Source: Rhodobacter sp.
GTDB lineage: Bacteria > Pseudomonadota > Alphaproteobacteria > Rhodobacterales > Rhodobacteraceae
DNA length: 45,667 nucleotides
NCBI GenBank assembly: GCA_020250125.1
Contig: JADCEL010000056.1
Location: 1 to 45,667, forward strand
Reading direction: 5' to 3'
Both the position numbers and the translations under genes were made by a program. Below the pieces are notes generated by a model, which was given only the letters and a program-made list of their open reading frames with translations, searched no databases and was not told the DNA's origin. Below, piece after piece: positions 8,025 through 16,678 of the stretch (position 1 is the first letter of the stretch; the number at the start of each line of letters is the position of its first letter).

Positions 8025-8867
8025 ATGACCCATCCCGTCCTTTGTTCCGCAAACGTCGCCGTCATCACGGGCGGTGCCTCGGGCATCGGGCTGGCGGCGG
8101 CGCTGCATTGTGCGGGGCTGGGCATGCGGGTTGCCCTTGCCGATCTTGGCGCAGACCGTCTGGCCGGGGCCGCACAGGTGATCAGGGCCGCAGGCGCGGG
8201 CGATGTTCTGGCGGTGGAGGCCGATGTTGGCCGTCTTGAGGACCTGAAGCTTTTGCAGGCGAAGGTGCTGGACAGGTTCGGACAGGTTGATCTGCTGATG
8301 AACAATGCGGGCATTCAGCCGGGAAGCGACCTTTTCGGGCCGCAGGACGCCTGGGACAGGGTGCTGGCTGTCAATCTTTGCGGGGTCATTCACGGGGTGC
8401 AGGTGTTCGTGCCGGGCATGATCGATGCCGGCCGCCCCGGCCTTGTGATCAATACCGGATCGAAACAGGGCATCACCACGCCCCCCGGCGATCCGGCCTA
8501 TAACGTGTCCAAAGCCGGGGTAAAGGCCTATACCGAAGCGCTGGCGCATGGGTTGCGGGGCAGTGCGCCGGGGCGGATCACCGCGCATCTGCTGATCCCA
8601 GGCTTTGTCTTCACCGCGCTGACAGCCCAAGGGCGTACGGAAAAGCCCCCGGCCGCCTGGACACCCGGACAGACGGTTGCCTTTCTGTTCGACCGGGTCG
8701 CGGCGGGCGATTTCTATATCCTGTGTCCCGACAATGATGTGCCCCGCGCGCTGGATGAACGCCGCATCCTGTGGGCGGCGGGCGATATTGTGGAAAACCG
8801 GCCCGCCCTGTCGCGCTGGCACCCCGACTATGCCGAGGCTTTCGCAGAGTTCAGTCGCAAGACATAA
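8025..8867 (+). CDS. SDR family oxidoreductase
   Basis: A 280-residue classical short-chain dehydrogenase, cytosolic and NAD(P)-dependent. Visible motifs are the cofactor loop TGGASGIG near residues 14-21, NNAG near residue 90, and the catalytic NTGSKQG...YNVSK region with Tyr-x-x-x-Lys. ATG 8025 follows a GGAGG Shine-Dalgarno (8012-8016). A TTG at 7995 would add ten residues without an SD. It lies 81 bp after bhcD on the same strand, so it may belong to the bhc transcript, but it is not one of the known cycle enzymes and its substrate is unknown. Confidence 0.85.
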   Translation: MTHPVLCSANVAVITGGASGIGLAAALHCAGLGMRVALADLGADRLAGAAQVIRAAGAGDVLAVEADVGRLEDLKLLQAKVLDRFGQVDLLMNNAGIQPGSDLFGPQDAWDRVLAVNLCGVIHGVQVFVPGMIDAGRPGLVINTGSKQGITTPPGDPAYNVSKAGVKAYTEALAHGLRGSAPGRITAHLLIPGFVFTALTAQGRTEKPPAAWTPGQTVAFLFDRVAAGDFYILCPDNDVPRALDERRILWAAGDIVENRPALSRWHPDYAEAFAEFSRKT

Positions 8868-9412
8868 GCGCCGCGCCGCCAGGTCTGGCCGCGCCCGTCC
8901 CCGTGCCGGGGCCAGCCTTTCGGGGGCCGCGCAATGATCCCCTGTTTCGTCCCTGACCTGTCCCCGGTGCCGGAGGGCGGGGCCACGGCCACAGCGCCGC
9001 GCAGCACGCCGGCGCTGGCGCAACAGGCCGAAAGACCTGGCTGCGTTCGCTTCCGGCTGGCAGGCATCACAACATGCCGGGCATGGACCGGCGGACGGTT
9101 CGGGCGGACAGCTTTGCGCAGGATGTCACGCAGGTGTGGGGCATTTGGGCGATGCAAACCCGCAGGCGGCGGCGCGCGCCATTCCCGGCATCGGCAGGCT
9201 TGCGCCGGTCCGGATACCGGGATCACGCCTTTGCGGCGGGCGGCGCGCGGCGCGCGGCACGGGCCGGCGTCAGGCAAAGGGCAGCCGTAATCCTGCGCGG
9301 GACGGGCATCGGGTGCATGACCGGCTTGTTCCCCGAAAGGTGCTGCACTTCAATGCCGCAGGGGACGGGGGCTGCAAAGCTGCGCCGACGCAGGGACAGG
9401 GGGGGGGGCAGG
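8868..9412. other. Gap without a recognisable gene
   Basis: About 545 bp between the convergent SDR and hemE genes. Open frames on both strands have no family pattern and read as GC-rich noise. A CCCCG-TGC-CGGGG stem near 8899 could act on the SDR transcript but lacks a T-tract. The notable item is a run of ten G at 9399-9408, only 4 bp beyond the hemE stop codon, which on the hemE strand is C10. Confidence 0.4.
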
Positions 9413-10444
9413 TCAGCCGCCCCGGACCACGGCAATCATCCGGGCCACGTTTTCCGGGTCGGCATCGGGCGTGATGCCATGCCCAAGGTTGAAGATATGC
9501 GGCCCCTTTGCAAAGGCGCGCAGGACATGGCGCACAGCCCCGTCCAGCGCCGCGCCGCCGGTGACCATATGCGCCGGATCAAGGTTGCCCTGCACGCAGC
9601 CGTCTTTCTGGACATTTGCCGCCCCCCATTCGGGGGTTACGGAGTTGTCCAGCGCCACGCAATCGGCCCCCGTCGCCCGGGCAAAGCCGATACAGCCCGC
9701 CCCGCCTTCCCGCGGAAAGGCGATCACCGGCAGGCCCGGATGGCGGTCCTTCAGTGCTGCGATGATCCGGCGGGCGGGTTCGACGGCGAAATCCTGAAAA
9801 TCCTGGCCCCTGAGCGATCCTGCCCAACTGTCGAACAGCTTCACCACCTCGGCCCCGGCCTGCACCTGCATCGAAAGGTATTCGATGGTCCCCTCGGTGA
9901 TACGGTCGATCAGGGCCTGAAACGCCGCCCTGTCCGCCGCCTTCAGCGCATGGGCCGGGGCCTGATCGGGGGTGCCGCGCCCGGCGATCATATAGGTGGC
10001 CACCGTCCAGGGCGCGCCTGCAAAGCCGATCAGCGCCGTTTCCGCCGGCAGTTCGCGCGCCAGAATGCGCACCGTTTCATAGACCGGTGCCAGTGTTTCG
10101 TGGATGGCCGCGACGGGTTTCAGACCGTCCACATCCTGCATGGTGGCAATCGTCGAAAGACGCGGCCCTTCGCCGGTGGTGAACCAAAGCTCTGCCCCCA
10201 ATGCCTGCGGCAGCAGCAGGATATCTGCAAACAGGATGGCCGCGTCAAATCCGAAGCGGCGGATCGGCTGCAACGTGACCTCTGCCGCCAGATCGGGCGT
10301 GTAGCACAGGGTCAGAAAATCGCCCGCCTGCGCGCGGGTGGCCCGGTATTCCGGCAGGTAGCGGCCCGCCTGACGCATCATCCAGATCGGCGGTGTCGGA
10401 AGGATTTCGCCCTTGAGCGCGCGCAGGATGGTCTTTTCGGTCAT
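9413..10444 (-). CDS. hemE: Uroporphyrinogen decarboxylase HemE
   Basis: A 343-residue cytosolic enzyme that decarboxylates the four acetate side chains of uroporphyrinogen III to give coproporphyrinogen III, feeding heme and bacteriochlorophyll synthesis. The N-terminal signature [16 protein letters not shown] (residues 19-34) is diagnostic, and the second family signature [16 protein letters not shown] is visible near residue 145. Length and start are standard for the family. It is divergent from hemC across a 94-bp promoter gap. Confidence 0.97.
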   Translation of the reverse strand: MTEKTILRALKGEILPTPPIWMMRQAGRYLPEYRATRAQAGDFLTLCYTPDLAAEVTLQPIRRFGFDAAILFADILLLPQALGAELWFTTGEGPRLSTIATMQDVDGLKPVAAIHETLAPVYETVRILARELPAETALIGFAGAPWTVATYMIAGRGTPDQAPAHALKAADRAAFQALIDRITEGTIEYLSMQVQAGAEVVKLFDSWAGSLRGQDFQDFAVEPARRIIAALKDRHPGLPVIAFPREGGAGCIGFARATGADCVALDNSVTPEWGAANVQKDGCVQGNLDPAHMVTGGAALDGAVRHVLRAFAKGPHIFNLGHGITPDADPENVARMIAVVRGG

Positions 10445-10538
10445 CTCGGTCTCCGGATTTCAGCGATGGGTCCACTGGCAGCGCAGCCTTGTCAATACCG
10501 AGTTGTCAGCCCCGGTTGACATCGGTAAGCCTTGAGCC
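10445..10538. promoter_or_regulatory. hemE-hemC divergent promoter region
   Basis: This 94-bp gap must hold the promoters of both heme genes. It contains two TTGTCA boxes 8 bp apart (near 10487-10507) and TTGACA near 10513, any of which could serve as a -35 element. No clear FNR-type TTGAT-N4-ATCAA box is present. Individual promoters cannot be assigned with confidence. Confidence 0.35.
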
Positions 10539-11486
10539 ATGACACAGACCCTGCCCAGCCCCGCCCAGCCCCTGAAGATCGGAACCCGCGGCTCGCCGCT
10601 TGCCCTGTGGCAGGCGCATGAGGTGCGGCGCTGTCTGATGGCGGCGTTTGACCTGCCGGAGGCGGCCTTTGCCATCGTCGTGATCAAGGTCACGGGCGAC
10701 CAGATCCTGGACAAGGCGCTGAAAGAGATCGGCGGCAAGGGCCTGTTCACCCGCGAGATCGAAGAGGCGCTGCTGGCGGGCGGCATCGACATCGCGGTGC
10801 ATTCGATGAAGGACATGCCGACGGTGCAGCCCGAGGGGCTGGTGCTTGACTGCTGTCTGCCCCGCGAAGATGTGCGGGACGCCCTGGTTTCGCCGGCTGT
10901 TGCGCGGCTGGCAGACCTTCCGCAGGGGGCTGTGGTCGGCTCGTCCAGCCTGCGGCGGCGGGCGCAGCTGGCGTTGCGGCGGCCCGACCTGCGGCTGGTG
11001 GAGTTCCGGGGCAATGTGCAGACACGGTTGCGCAAGCTGGAAGACGGGGTTGCCGCAGCCACGTTCCTTGCCATGGCGGGCCTGAACCGGCTGGGCATGG
11101 CGCATGTCGCGCGCGGGCCGATCGAGGTGGACGAGATGCTGCCTGCGGTGGCGCAGGGCGTCATCGGGGTGGAGCGGCGGGTGGCCGACAGCCGGGTGGC
11201 GGGGTTGCTGGCGGCGATCCATCATGGCCCGACGGGCATCAGGCTGGCGGCAGAGCGCGCCTTTCTGCGCCGCCTGGACGGATCCTGCGAAACGCCGATT
11301 GCCGGGCTGGCCGTTCTGGACGGCGCAACGGTGCATCTGCGCGGCGAAATCCTGCGCCCCGACGGCAGCGAGGCTATTTCCGGCGCGCTGCGTGGCACGG
11401 CCACGGATGCGGCTGATCTGGGACAGACCCTGGCGCAGCAGTTGCTGGACCGCGCGCCAAAGGGCTTTTTCAGCCACGGGGGGTAG
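10539..11486 (+). CDS. hemC: Porphobilinogen deaminase HemC
   Basis: A 315-residue hydroxymethylbilane synthase that joins four porphobilinogen units into the linear tetrapyrrole, upstream of HemE in the same pathway. The start KIGTRGSPLALWQA is typical. The motifs FTREIEEALLAGGIDIAVHSMKD and SSLRRRAQL (split here for length) are family hallmarks. Cys250 in RLDGSCETPIAG is the residue that carries the dipyrromethane cofactor. Length is normal and the start ATG fits. Confidence 0.97.
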   Translation: MTQTLPSPAQPLKIGTRGSPLALWQAHEVRRCLMAAFDLPEAAFAIVVIKVTGDQILDKALKEIGGKGLFTREIEEALLAGGIDIAVHSMKDMPTVQPEGLVLDCCLPREDVRDALVSPAVARLADLPQGAVVGSSSLRRRAQLALRRPDLRLVEFRGNVQTRLRKLEDGVAAATFLAMAGLNRLGMAHVARGPIEVDEMLPAVAQGVIGVERRVADSRVAGLLAAIHHGPTGIRLAAERAFLRRLDGSCETPIAGLAVLDGATVHLRGEILRPDGSEAISGALRGTATDAADLGQTLAQQLLDRAPKGFFSHGG

Positions 11487-11901
11487 GCCGAAGGGCCGTT
11501 GACCGCTTGCAGGGCTGTCATGCTGCCGCTGCATTCCCGCCGCGCGGAAAGACATGTGCCAAGCCGGGATTGATTGCCCCGGTTGCCCTTCCCCCCGGCC
11601 GGGGCGCACCTGCGCCTTGCGGCTTCAGCGCGCGGGTCTTTCTGCGCGGCGTGCGGTGCGGCTGAAAGACCAACGCATGAAGGGCAGCGAACAGGGTCGG
11701 TGTGCCGTTTCCGTTCGGGGTGCAAAACACCTCTGTCCGGGGCCGATCCCCTGTCCTGCCGGACGGTTCCGGAACCTCGGGGCACCGTCCGGTGCGGCAG
11801 GCTCTGGCAGTCTGGCGAAGGTTACGGCGGATTGGCCGGTATCGGCGGGACCGGGCGTCACGGCAACGTCCCGCCCGCCCCCAAATGCCTGATGAGGGGC
11901 A
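11487..11901. other. Gap without a recognisable gene
   Basis: About 415 bp between the convergent hemC and sqrR genes. Several open frames on both strands (such as 11574-12179 and 11625-11861) show no family similarity and overlap sqrR or each other. No hairpin with a T-tract was found, so the terminators of the two flanking genes are not identified. Confidence 0.4.
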
Positions 11902-12255
11902 TCAGCCGGTTTCAGACAGCGGCACCCGATTGGCGGGGGGGCAGAACGCCTGCTGGAGCGCGCGGATCACGATCACCGTTTCCGGCCGGCCCAGAACATA
12001 GCGGATGCTTCTGCCTTCCCGGTTCGCCACCACAAGGCCCTCGGCCCGCAGACGCATCAGCTGCTGCGAGACAGCCGACTGTGTCAGGCCAAGGCTGGTT
12101 CCGATCTGGCCCACGGTACGTCCGCCGTCCACAAGCAGGCACAGAATCTCAAGCCGCCCCTCGTGCGCCAGCAGCTTGAGAAATGAGGTGGCCTTGCCGA
12201 CCGCCAGATGCGCCGCAGCGCCTTCGGATGCGTCAGATGCCGGTCTGTCCATCAT
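11902..12255 (-). CDS. sqrR: SqrR/BigR-like persulfide-sensing repressor
   Basis: A 117-residue ArsR/SmtB-family winged-helix repressor. The recognition helix region reads GLTQSAVSQQLMRLRAEGLV (about residues 56-75), with the wing NREGRSIRYVL after it. There are exactly two cysteines, Cys39 (in EILCLL) and Cys105 (in QAFCPP), 66 residues apart. Rhodobacter capsulatus SqrR uses Cys41 and Cys107, the same spacing, to form a persulfide-dependent tetrasulfide link that releases DNA. It is the last gene of the sqr operon, overlapping the RND gene by ATGA at 12252-12255. The natural target is the palindrome upstream of sqr. A metal-sensing ArsR is less likely because the usual ELCVC metal motif is missing. 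Confidence 0.85.
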   Translation of the reverse strand: MMDRPASDASEGAAAHLAVGKATSFLKLLAHEGRLEILCLLVDGGRTVGQIGTSLGLTQSAVSQQLMRLRAEGLVVANREGRSIRYVLGRPETVIVIRALQQAFCPPANRVPLSETG

Positions 12256-15200
12256 GCGGCGGCCCCCTTGCCTGCAGGATCCCTGTGTCCCCGGAATGTG
12301 ATGTAGATCGCCGGAATGACAAGGACCGTCAGGATGGTCGACGAAAACAGCCCGAACAGCAGCGATATGGCAAGCCCCTGGAAGATCGGGTCGGTCAGGA
12401 TGGTGACAGCCCCGATCATGGCGGCAAGGGCCGTCAGAAGGATTGGTTTGAAGCGGATCGAACCCGCCTCAAGCAGCACGTCCAGCATCGGACGGCCCGC
12501 GCCCTGCGCGTGGCGGATGAAATCCACAAGCAGGATCGAATTGCGCACGATGATGCCGGCCAGGGCGATGAACCCGATCATCGAGGTTGCCGAAAACGGC
12601 GCGCCGAAAATCCAGTGGCCGGACAGAATGCCGATCAGTGTCAACGGCACCGGGGTCAGCACCACCAATGGCAGCCTGAAAGACCCGAACTGCATCACCA
12701 CAAGGATGTAGATGCCCACCAGGGCCACGCCGAAGGCGGCCCCCATGTCGCGGAAGGTTACCCAGGTCACGTCCCACTCGCCATCCCACAGCAGCACGGG
12801 CGTGCTGGTGTCTTCCGGCTGGCCGTGCTGGACGATCACCGGCTTTGGCAGATCGCCCCAGTCTGCGGCGGCAATGGCGCGGCCAACGGCGATCTGGCCG
12901 TAAAGCGGCGCCTCGAAATCACCGGCAAGTTCTGCCGTCACCATCTCGGCGGGTTTGCCGTTGCGGCGGAAGATCGGAAAGGATGATGTCCCGGCGGCAA
13001 TGTTCACGACATCGCCAAGTTCCACCACCGAGCGGTCCCCCGGCAGAAGGTTTGCCGGAACCGGCGTGGCCAGCGCACGTTCGTTCACCACGCGGTCCGC
13101 CCTGGACGGGGCCAGCCGGATTGCGATGGGGTCACGTCCGCCGGAGCGGTGGGAATACCCCACCGTCTTTCCGCCATAAAGCAGGGCGACCGTATCGAAC
13201 ACATCGGCAGGTTCGATCCTGTGATCATCAAGGTTGGCGTCGTCCAGCGTCAGGCGCAGCCGTTCGGCAGGAATGCCGAAGCTGTCGTCGGTATCGACGA
13301 TATAGGGCACCGTTTCAAAGGCGTCGCGGACCTTGCGCGCCACGGCCCGGCGGGTTTCGGCATCGGGGCCGTAGATTTCGGCCAGAAGCGTTGACATCAC
13401 CGGCGGGCCGGGGGGCGGTTCCACGACCTTGACGACACCGCCTTCGGGAAGCGGCAGGGCCGCAATCCGGCTGCGCATGTCAAGGGCGATGGCGTGGCTT
13501 TCGCGCGACCTTTCGCCCTTGGGGGAAAGATTGACCTGCAGGTCGCCCATCTGCGGTTCGGCCCGCAGATAGTAATGGCGCACAAGGCCGTTGAAGTTGA
13601 ACGGTGCCGCCGTGCCGGCATGGGACTGGATCGACGTGATTTCGGGGATATCCGCCAGAATCGCCGCAAGATCGGCAAGGGTGCGGTCTGTCTCTTCGAC
13701 GGATGTGCCCCGCGGCAGGTCAAGCAGAACCGCCAGTTCCGACTTGTTGTCGAAGGGCAGCAGCTTTACCGTGACGGCGGTTGTGGTGAAAAACCCCATC
13801 GACGCCACGGTCATCGCCAGCACCGCCAGAAGGAAGGCCCGCGACCGCGCGCGCGAGACCAGAATGGGGCGGGCCACGGCGCGGTAGAGCCGGCCCAGAC
13901 CGCCGCCGTCCGCCGCTTCGGCTGCCTGCCCGTGACCGGCATGGGCCTTGCCCAGCTTCAGCATGAGCCAGGGCGTGATGATCACGGCCACGAAGAACGA
14001 AAACACCATCGCCGCCGAGGCATTGGCGGGAATCGGGCTCATGTAGGGGCCCATCATGCCCGAGACAAAGAGCATGGGCAGCAGGGCGGCGACCACGGTC
14101 AGGGTGGCAACGATGGTCGGATTGCCAACCTCGCTTACGGCATCGACCGCAGCGCTGCGGCGGGGGCGGCCGTCCTTCATGCCCCAGTGGCGGGCGATGT
14201 TTTCGATCACGACGATGGCGTCATCAACAAGGATGCCGATGGAAAAGATCAGCGCGAACAGGCTGACGCGGTTCAGCGTGTAGCCCATCACACGGGCGGC
14301 AAACAGCGTCAGCAGGATCGTGACCGGGATCACGATCAGCACCACAACCGCCTCGCGCCAGCCGATGGCGACCCAGACAAGCGCAACGATGGACAGCGTC
14401 GCCAGACCAAGATGGAACAGCAGCTCGTTCGCCTTCTCGTTCGCCGTCTCGCCATAGTCACGGGTGACGTGAACGGCCAGATCCTGTGGAATCACCGTGC
14501 CTTCCAGACGCGCAACGGCATGGCGGATCTCTTCGCCAATGGCCACGGCATTGGCACCGGGACGCTTTGCAATGGCCAGGGACACGGCAGGCACGCGGGA
14601 AAAGCCCGCCCCGGCGCGGTCAAGCTGGAACACGCGCGCCTCTGCGGTATCGGTGACAAGCGCAACATCGGCCACATCGCGGACGTAAATCGGGCGCCCG
14701 TCGCGCGCCGTCACCAGAAGGTTTTCGATCTCGCTCAGGTCGGTCAGTGTCCGGCCTGCGGTCAGGCCGATCTGACGGCCATCTTCCCGGACGGTCCCCA
14801 GCGGGAAACTGCGGTTCGCCCCCTCGACCTTGGCCGCCAGCGCCTGCAACGTCAGGCCCGCCTGCGCCAGCCGCTCGGGGTCCGGGCGGATCCGGATCTC
14901 TTCGGCGGTTTCGCCCACGATATAGGTCAGGCCGATTTCGGGAAGGGCCGCAATCGCCACCTGTACCTCGGACGCGACGCGGGTCAGGTCTGCGGGCGTC
15001 CAGCGGTCGGCGGCACCGGGGCGCGGGGCAAGGGTCAGCACCTTGATCGCAACATCGTCGATGCCGCGGCCGACGATCAGCGGCTCCGGAATGCCTTTTG
15101 GAATGCGGTCCAGATTGGCGCGCACCTTTTCATGGACACGGACGATGGCCGCGTCAGAGTCCGTTCCGACCGCAAAGCGGGCCGTTACCAGCACGCCGTC

Positions 15201-15485
15201 ATCCTGTGTGCGGGAATAGACATGTTCGACCGCGGGGATCGACTTTACGATGGTTTCCAGGGGTTCGGTCACAAGCTTGACCGCGTCTTCGGCCCGCAGG
15301 CCGTCGGCGCGGACATGGATATCGACCATGGGAACGGAAATCTGCGGCTCTTCCTCGCGCGGGAGCGTGACCAGCGCGACGATGCCCAGAAGGATGGCCG
15401 CGACCAGGGCAAGCGGGGTCAGCGGCGAGGTGATGAAGGCATCGGTCAGCGCACCGGCAATGCCGCGTTTCGGCGGCGCGATCAT
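12252..15485 (-). CDS. RND efflux pump permease subunit
   Basis: A 1077-residue inner-membrane transporter of the AcrB/CusA superfamily, driven by the proton gradient. The first membrane helix lies near residues 24-41. The charged helix GILVDDAIVVIENIA (about residues 415-430) carries the acidic proton-relay residues. A second bundle lies near residues 880-1060, and large periplasmic loops follow helices 1 and 7. Its start overlaps the stop of the fusion protein by ATGA, and its stop overlaps sqrR the same way. Being locked into a sulfide-oxidation operon suggests a sulfur-related or quinone-related substrate, but the sequence does not reveal it. No outer-membrane channel gene is present in the operon. 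Confidence 0.9.
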   Translation of the reverse strand: MIAPPKRGIAGALTDAFITSPLTPLALVAAILLGIVALVTLPREEEPQISVPMVDIHVRADGLRAEDAVKLVTEPLETIVKSIPAVEHVYSRTQDDGVLVTARFAVGTDSDAAIVRVHEKVRANLDRIPKGIPEPLIVGRGIDDVAIKVLTLAPRPGAADRWTPADLTRVASEVQVAIAALPEIGLTYIVGETAEEIRIRPDPERLAQAGLTLQALAAKVEGANRSFPLGTVREDGRQIGLTAGRTLTDLSEIENLLVTARDGRPIYVRDVADVALVTDTAEARVFQLDRAGAGFSRVPAVSLAIAKRPGANAVAIGEEIRHAVARLEGTVIPQDLAVHVTRDYGETANEKANELLFHLGLATLSIVALVWVAIGWREAVVVLIVIPVTILLTLFAARVMGYTLNRVSLFALIFSIGILVDDAIVVIENIARHWGMKDGRPRRSAAVDAVSEVGNPTIVATLTVVAALLPMLFVSGMMGPYMSPIPANASAAMVFSFFVAVIITPWLMLKLGKAHAGHGQAAEAADGGGLGRLYRAVARPILVSRARSRAFLLAVLAMTVASMGFFTTTAVTVKLLPFDNKSELAVLLDLPRGTSVEETDRTLADLAAILADIPEITSIQSHAGTAAPFNFNGLVRHYYLRAEPQMGDLQVNLSPKGERSRESHAIALDMRSRIAALPLPEGGVVKVVEPPPGPPVMSTLLAEIYGPDAETRRAVARKVRDAFETVPYIVDTDDSFGIPAERLRLTLDDANLDDHRIEPADVFDTVALLYGGKTVGYSHRSGGRDPIAIRLAPSRADRVVNERALATPVPANLLPGDRSVVELGDVVNIAAGTSSFPIFRRNGKPAEMVTAELAGDFEAPLYGQIAVGRAIAAADWGDLPKPVIVQHGQPEDTSTPVLLWDGEWDVTWVTFRDMGAAFGVALVGIYILVVMQFGSFRLPLVVLTPVPLTLIGILSGHWIFGAPFSATSMIGFIALAGIIVRNSILLVDFIRHAQGAGRPMLDVLLEAGSIRFKPILLTALAAMIGAVTILTDPIFQGLAISLLFGLFSSTILTVLVIPAIYITFRGHRDPAGKGAAA

Positions 15486-16462
15486 GGCAGGATCACCGTG
15501 TCGCCGGCGCGCAGGCCGGACAGGATTTCAACCATCGGACCGTCAGGCGTGGCCACGACCGGGCCGGGCACAACCGTAACCGTCCGGGCCGCCCCGCCGG
15601 TGCTGATCGCGACCAGGTCCAGACCGGCGCTGCGCCGGATCGCGGCCTGCGGCACGGCAAGGGCCTGCCGTGTTCCGACCGGAACCTGCACCAGAACACG
15701 CTGGCCGATGAATGCGCCCGACAGGCCGTCAACGGCCACATCGACCGTCACGCGCCCGTTTTCGATCAGGGGATAGACCTTTTCGATGCGGCCCCCGCGC
15801 GGATCGGCCCCGTCGCCGATCGCCACCCGGTCGCCCACGGACAGGCCATTGGCATGGCGTTCAGGAATTGCCAGTCGCAGGAAAACCTGGCCCGCCGCGA
15901 TGGTGGCCACCGCCTCGCCGGGCAAAACGACCTCGCCCAGCCGGGTCGGGATGGACAGAACACGACCGCCGGCCGGGGCCTTGACATCGCCTTCCGCCAT
16001 CTGCTGCAGGATGACCGCTTTGCCCGAGTCCAGTTCGGTCACCGCGTTGCGGGCCACGGTCACGCTGGTGCGGACCCTGTCGACCGCCTGCACAGTGGTT
16101 GATCCGCGTTCCAGCAGGGATTCGCTGCGCGCCAGTTCGGTCCGGGCATTGTCCAGCTGCGACCGGGCGGCCGCAAGGCGCGCCTCGGCGGCGGCAAGCT
16201 GCAGGTCCAGCTTTTCGTCGACGATCCGCGCAATGACCTGCCCTGCGTCAACCTCATCGCCCTCGGTCACGTCCAGCGCGGTGATCGTCCCGCCGATCCG
16301 GCTGCGGGCCGGCACGACAAAGCGGCTTTCGATCTGGCCGAACAGGGCCTTTGTCTCGGCCACCTCAACGGGCTGCAGGATGATTTCACCCGCAGGGGCA
16401 AGCCCCGGCAGGGCAAGAAGGCCCAGAAGGCACAGGAAAAGGCGGCGCGGCGCGACAGGCAT
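15482..16462 (-). CDS. RND membrane fusion protein
   Basis: A 326-residue periplasmic adaptor (HlyD/AcrA type) that links an RND pump to an outer-membrane channel. It begins with a signal peptide (RRLFLCLLGLLALPGLAPA, cleavage near residue 24). The lipoyl half-motifs are visible as GGTITALDVTEGDEVDAGQ and GRVLSIPTRLGEVVLPGE, flanking a short alpha-hairpin of about 80 residues (QLAAAEARLAAARSQLDNA). There is no lipobox cysteine. It overlaps the permease gene by ATGA and follows the DUF2892 gene by 15 bp. Confidence 0.9.
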   Translation of the reverse strand: MPVAPRRLFLCLLGLLALPGLAPAGEIILQPVEVAETKALFGQIESRFVVPARSRIGGTITALDVTEGDEVDAGQVIARIVDEKLDLQLAAAEARLAAARSQLDNARTELARSESLLERGSTTVQAVDRVRTSVTVARNAVTELDSGKAVILQQMAEGDVKAPAGGRVLSIPTRLGEVVLPGEAVATIAAGQVFLRLAIPERHANGLSVGDRVAIGDGADPRGGRIEKVYPLIENGRVTVDVAVDGLSGAFIGQRVLVQVPVGTRQALAVPQAAIRRSAGLDLVAISTGGAARTVTVVPGPVVATPDGPMVEILSGLRAGDTVILP

Positions 16463-16477
16463 GGGGGCACCTTTGGA

Positions 16478-16678
16478 TCAGGCGGCAGCACCGTCCGGCA
16501 GGCCAAGCTTCCGGAAAAGCGCAGCCGCCGGGCAGAACCCGGTAAAGGCCGATTGCAGCAGGTTCGCGCCGACAAAGGCGGTCAGCGCCAGAAAATAGGG
16601 CGAGACTGTCCAGGCAAGAGCCAGCGACAGCAGAACCATGACGCCTGCAAAGGCGGTAACGGCTTGATTGACGGTCAT
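16478..16678 (-). CDS. DUF2892 / YgaP-like small membrane protein
   Basis: A 66-residue protein with two hydrophobic helices (about residues 8-25 and 28-45) and the conserved C-terminal stretch TGFCPAAALFRKLGL, the signature of the DUF2892 / YgaP transmembrane family. Related domains are fused to rhodanese in E. coli YgaP and often accompany sulfur genes. The single conserved Cys in GFCP could carry sulfur, but this is inference. Its ATG overlaps the sqr stop as ATGA (16675-16678), so translation is probably coupled. Confidence 0.85.
   Translation of the reverse strand: MTVNQAVTAFAGVMVLLSLALAWTVSPYFLALTAFVGANLLQSAFTGFCPAAALFRKLGLPDGAAA

Noticed and set aside
13494-15776. Long plus-strand frame of 760 codons
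   Set aside because: It lies antisense to the RND permease and fusion protein and its translation is rich in Arg, Gly, His and Gln with no family pattern. High GC content keeps such shadow frames open.
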